Part shown: positions 27,974-31,666 of the stretch, in pieces
How the letters are laid out: each line of letters opens with the position of its first letter
How positions within the stretch are numbered: the stretch's first letter is position 1
NCBI GenBank assembly: GCA_964463255.1
Contig: CAYXBC010000045.1
Span: forward strand, 1 to 31,666
Length of the DNA: 31,666 nt
Reading direction: 5' to 3'
Source of the DNA: CAJBLF01 sp964463255
GTDB lineage: Bacteria > Patescibacteriota > Gracilibacteria > Absconditabacterales > Absconditicoccaceae
Program-made: the position numbers and the translations under genes
The notes under the pieces: model-generated
Seen by the model: only the letters and a program-made list of their open reading frames with translations
Databases searched by the model: none
What the model was told of the DNA's origin: nothing

Positions 27974-30900
27974 ATGAATGAAAATAGGTTTCAACCGTAT
28001 TTCCTTTGAAACTTTACCTTATCGCCAAACAAAATGTTAAAACACGCAGAGAGATTAGGCAAAATGCTTGCCTGAACAGGAGGGAAAAAACCTAGCATAG
28101 GACAAAAACACATCATAGCACAGAAAACAACAACACCAACTATACCGGTCAGTAATTCGACCCAGTATGTCTTTTTTCAGATAAAACCATTCAAGGACAA
28201 TGACCGCGGAGTCAATCACCGAGATACCGTGAGCAAAAACATCATTAGTCTCAAAAGCAAGAAGATAATCTTCATGATTAGCGGAAATACTTCAGATATC
28301 AAGCTCTATGTAGGCGTACCCAAAGATTTCAAAAGTTACTTCGAAAATACATTCTACGCGAGCTACCCGACTTCAGACCTCATCGAGCTAAAAGATGCCA
28401 TAAATATCCCTCAAAACAGGGATTACCTCCTTTTTTCTAAAGAAGGGACATTGCTCAGCAAAGAAGAATTCACCAGATGAGGAACCTATATGGATCCGAT
28501 GAACGGGATTTTCGCATTATACGGACAGATAGATGCAGCATCCAGACTCGATATTTATTTCACCTATACCTTTAAACTCAAAAAGAATTTTCTCCAATTC
28601 CTAGGTGCGGTATTGAAACGGATACGGGAACCGAAAGCAAAAAATCCTGATGGAACACCAGCAGAAAAAATCGTAGAAAAAAAACCCGAGATATTCGGAT
28701 CCTTCAGCTATAAAATAACGACCAAAGACTCCTATCTGAGAGAAAATCTCAAGAAAAACATCATCGCAGCATTTGCACCCTTTGTTTCCAACGGTAAGAT
28801 AAAAATAAAGACATCTGAAAAATTTCACGGTATGACACATTCCCAAGCGGGGAATTTCTTTCATCTTCCAACACTAGAAAATTTCAATAAGGGATTGGAA
28901 TATACTCCATATAGAAAACTCCCCTATCCAACAAATCTGCCTACCAAACAAAACACTAATAGCAAAGAATTGACTACCATAGGAAATACCGATTATAGAT
29001 GAGATAAAGTACTATTTGGGATCAAAGAAGAAGATAAATTTAGACATATGTATATCGTAGGTAAGACAGGTACCGGTAAATCAACATTTATGGAAAACCT
29101 ACTCAAAAGTGATATGTCAGCAGGTAATGGACTAGCATTATTGGATCCACATGGAGAATTTGTAGATAATATTCTAGAACATATACCGACAAATAGAATC
29201 AATGATGTCATCCTATTTGATGTAGGAGACACGGATTATCCTATCGGATTCAATCTCCTCCAATGAGGTACAGAAGAGGAAAAAAATCTGATTGCATCAG
29301 GAGTTGTCTCTACGTTCAAAAAACTTTTTGGTGATAGTCGATGACCAAGACTAGAATATATACTTAGAAATGTAGCACTTTCATTGGTAGATTATCCAAA
29401 TGCGACACTCATGCATATTCTAAGAATGCTTATAGATGATAATTTCCGTGCAGAAGTAGTATCACATATCAAAGATGCTGTTGTAGCGAAATTCTGGACA
29501 GGAGAGTTTAACAAACGACAACCAAAACAAAGAGAAGAAGCAATAGGTCCGATTACTAACAAAGTAGGACAGTTTTTGTCTTCAAAGCTCGTAAGAAATA
29601 TCTTTGGCCAACCAAGAACAAAACTCAATCTCAGAAAAGCAATGGATGAAGGGAAAATAATCCTCGTCAACCTGTCCAAAGGTAAGATTGGAGAAGATAA
29701 TGCAAATATGATTTGATCATTGCTGGTCACTAAATTTCAGATCGATGCCATGTCAAGAGCAGATGTAGCAGCACATCTGAGAAGACCATTCTATCTCTAT
29801 ATCGATGAGTTCCAAAATTTTGCATCAGAATCATTTGTAACTATCCTTTCAGAAGCAAGAAAATATAAACTAGCACTTATCGTCGCTAACCAATATACCT
29901 CACAACTTATGCCAGAAATAAAAGACGCTATTTTTGGTAATATTGGAACAACCATAGCCTTTACCCTAGGAAAGGATGATGCTGACCTCATTGCAGGACA
30001 ATTTAAAGGAATGATATGAACAAATGATCTTATTTCACTACCAAAATATACTGCATATACTAGACTGATGATTGACGGTATTTCATCGGATCCTTTCTCC
30101 ATGAAGACACTTCCTCCAATTAAGTTGGGCGATGGATCACTGGAACTCATCGATAAAGTAAGAAAACAATCAAGACAAAGATACGCAATGGAAAGAGGTC
30201 AACTTGAAAAATTGATGGCTGCGCGATCCAACAAGACATTCTCTCTGCAAGAAAAAATAATGGAAAAAGCAAAACTTGAAGCATTGGGAATTAGTGAAGA
30301 AGAAGTAGAAAATCTTCACGATATTTTCATAGAACAACATACGAGTTACTTTACAGAATTTGCAATAGATGGCATAGAACCTGATGCTATAATCTTTGAT
30401 ACAGAATATTATGCCCACAAAGCAATCCGATATACAAAACCAAAGGGAATCGAAGATCAGGCAACTATAAAATATCAGACAGGTGGTAAAGTAACACTTG
30501 ATGGACAAAAAGAAATAACAATTCATGTAGATATCTATCAACACCAAACTATACATATAGAAAATAATGGACCACTCATGATATGGATAGGATCAAAAGA
30601 CAATGCATATCAACAACTCAATGATATCTATACCCAAGCAGGAGTAAAAAACCAAAACTACCTCAAATTTTGTCCAAACACGTCAAAAATAGAAAAAGAC
30701 TTGACTCCTGATAAGGCGAAATGAACAGTGACTCCTCCACCTGCAACGGCAGTGACACAATCTAGTCCTACACAGAAAACATCACAAATACCAGCAAAAC
30801 AATCACTAACTGGAGTAGGTATGCCAACATTTTCCCAACCAGAAACTCGTAACGAATGAACATTTACCATCAAAGACATAAAACTCGGACAAGAATACGA

Positions 30901-31102
30901 TGGCTACATCAAACTCAGCTATAACTACGGCATGTTCGTAACCGTGAAATGAGTGGAATGATTATTACACAAAAATTTTATTGTCGCTCCAGAAGGGGTA
31001 GAACGAAAAAAATATTATAATATCGGTGACAAAATAAAAGTAAAAGCAAAAGAGTTTAAAGAAGTAAACGGCGAGCAGAAAGTGGTCTGGAGCCAGAAGT
31101 AA
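27974..31102 (+). CDS. TraG/VirD4-like ATPase with C-terminal S1 domain
   Basis: Protein of 1042 residues. The N-terminal ~340 residues are a mixed domain (VFFQIKPFKDNDRG, IKLYVGVPKDFKSYF) found before such ATPases in candidate-phyla bacteria. Walker A GKTGTGKS is at 363-370, LLDPHGEF follows, and Walker B YLYIDEFQNF is near 607, with ILSEARKYKLALIVANQYTS after it. A helical part and a Thr/Pro linker lead to a C-terminal S1 domain from ~965 (LGQEYDGYIKLSYNYGMFVT, GVEGLLHKNF, YYNIGDKIKVKAKEF). S1 binds RNA or single-stranded DNA and is unusual on a coupling-type ATPase. Twelve glycines are TGA. ATG 28034 is an alternative start. Confidence 0.85.
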
Positions 31103-31151
31103 GAGTGATAGTGTAAAACTCCGATTTTTGGGCATTATACGACAATCATTG

Positions 31152-31174
31152 TTGCACAGAAGCTAGTTGTGCAA
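31152..31174. promoter_or_regulatory. Inverted repeat before the Nudix gene
   Basis: TTGCACA and TGTGCAA form a perfect 7-bp inverted repeat around 9 nt. No T run follows, so it looks more like a protein-binding site or weak hairpin than a terminator. Confidence 0.35.
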
Positions 31175-31230
31175 TTGATTTTAATAACAAACTATAAAAC
31201 ACAACAGATTTACTCTATAAACATCATAAA

Positions 31231-31623
31231 ATGGAATTTCATTTTCATACAAAAGCAATAATCTTCAATCAAGAATGAAAAATCCTTGTTCAAAAAAGAT
31301 CTGATACTGGCAAATGGGATTTGATTTGATGAAAAACTGAAATTCCAGAAAAAATCGAAGATGCAATAATTCGTGAAATAAAGGAGGAAACTTGAATCGA
31401 AGATATAGAAAATATAAAAGTAATTCATATAGAAAGTGTTTTTTTGCAAAAAACAAACAAATACTTCGTATTAATTATTTTTACAGGGCAAACAAAATCT
31501 TCAATATCAATAATTAGTGACGAACATAATGACCATATTCGAACAACAAAAGACGAATTATTTACAATTTGACTAACAGATTACTTACAAAAAAGTTTAG
31601 AGAAAATCGTAAATCTGTTTTAA
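31231..31623 (+). CDS. Nudix hydrolase
   Basis: Protein of 130 residues with a complete Nudix box at residues ~34-57: G-KTEIP-E-KIEDAII-REIKEETGI, matching Gx5Ex7REUxEExGU. Such enzymes cleave nucleoside diphosphates linked to another group, often for nucleotide-pool cleaning; the substrate cannot be told. TKAIIFNQEGKILVQKRSDT and KWDLIGG are the usual strands before the box. Five of seven glycines are TGA, including both of the GG pair and the Gly of ETGI, so the standard code would leave no recognisable gene. It ends at TAA; the window ends 43 nt later. Confidence 0.9.
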
Positions 31624-31666
31624 TTCTTTGAACAACTAAAATCAACTTCATCTAACAGAGCCTGAC

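Overview
The window comes from a bacterium that reads UGA as glycine (translation table 25), so from an Absconditabacteria (SR1) or Gracilibacteria type lineage of the candidate phyla radiation. Nearly every recognisable gene is cut into short pieces by in-frame TGA. Reading TGA as Gly restores full-length SecA, HolA, Fmt, CopA, PilC, four minor prepilins and a Nudix protein. Conserved glycines fall exactly on the TGA codons (SecA Walker A, the Nudix box, a GF|TLIE prepilin site, a lipobox). All accepted genes end in TAA or TAG. The DNA is AT-rich, and I see no Shine-Dalgarno motif before any start. All coordinates below use table 25.

Layout. 1-1427: 3' part of a TraG/VirD4-like ATPase. 1455-5892 (minus): Cys-rich lipoprotein and secA. 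6084-7170 (plus): an unknown gene and a histone-H1-like Lys/Ala protein. 7361-9808 (minus): holA, a secreted helical protein, and a MurI-like protein lacking both catalytic cysteines. 10018-11211 (plus): an in-frame YidD-Fmt fusion. 11327-11890: coiled-coil unknown. 11979-13325 (minus): purB, without a single TGA. 13419-16259 (minus): four minor (pseudo)pilin genes in GspH-I-J-K order.

16433-22795 (plus) is a copper-homeostasis cluster: csoR with a promoter/operator, a secreted His/Cys protein, an HMA-DsbD_2-cupredoxin membrane protein, a membrane-anchored cupredoxin, a CopZ-like chaperone, and a 1110-residue CopA with two HMA domains and an unrecognised C-terminal domain. Likely flow: CsoR senses Cu(I) and derepresses the cluster, the HMA proteins pass Cu(I) to CopA, and the cupredoxin-like and secreted proteins handle copper outside the membrane.

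22899-25412 (minus): type IV pilus assembly genes (PilN-like, PilO-like, PilC). 25583-26900 (plus): four small unknown genes. 27021-27797 (minus): a short PriA-derived protein without Walker A. 27974-31102 (plus): a second TraG-like ATPase with a C-terminal S1 domain. 31231-31623: a Nudix hydrolase. I saw no tRNA, rRNA, CRISPR array or insertion sequence.
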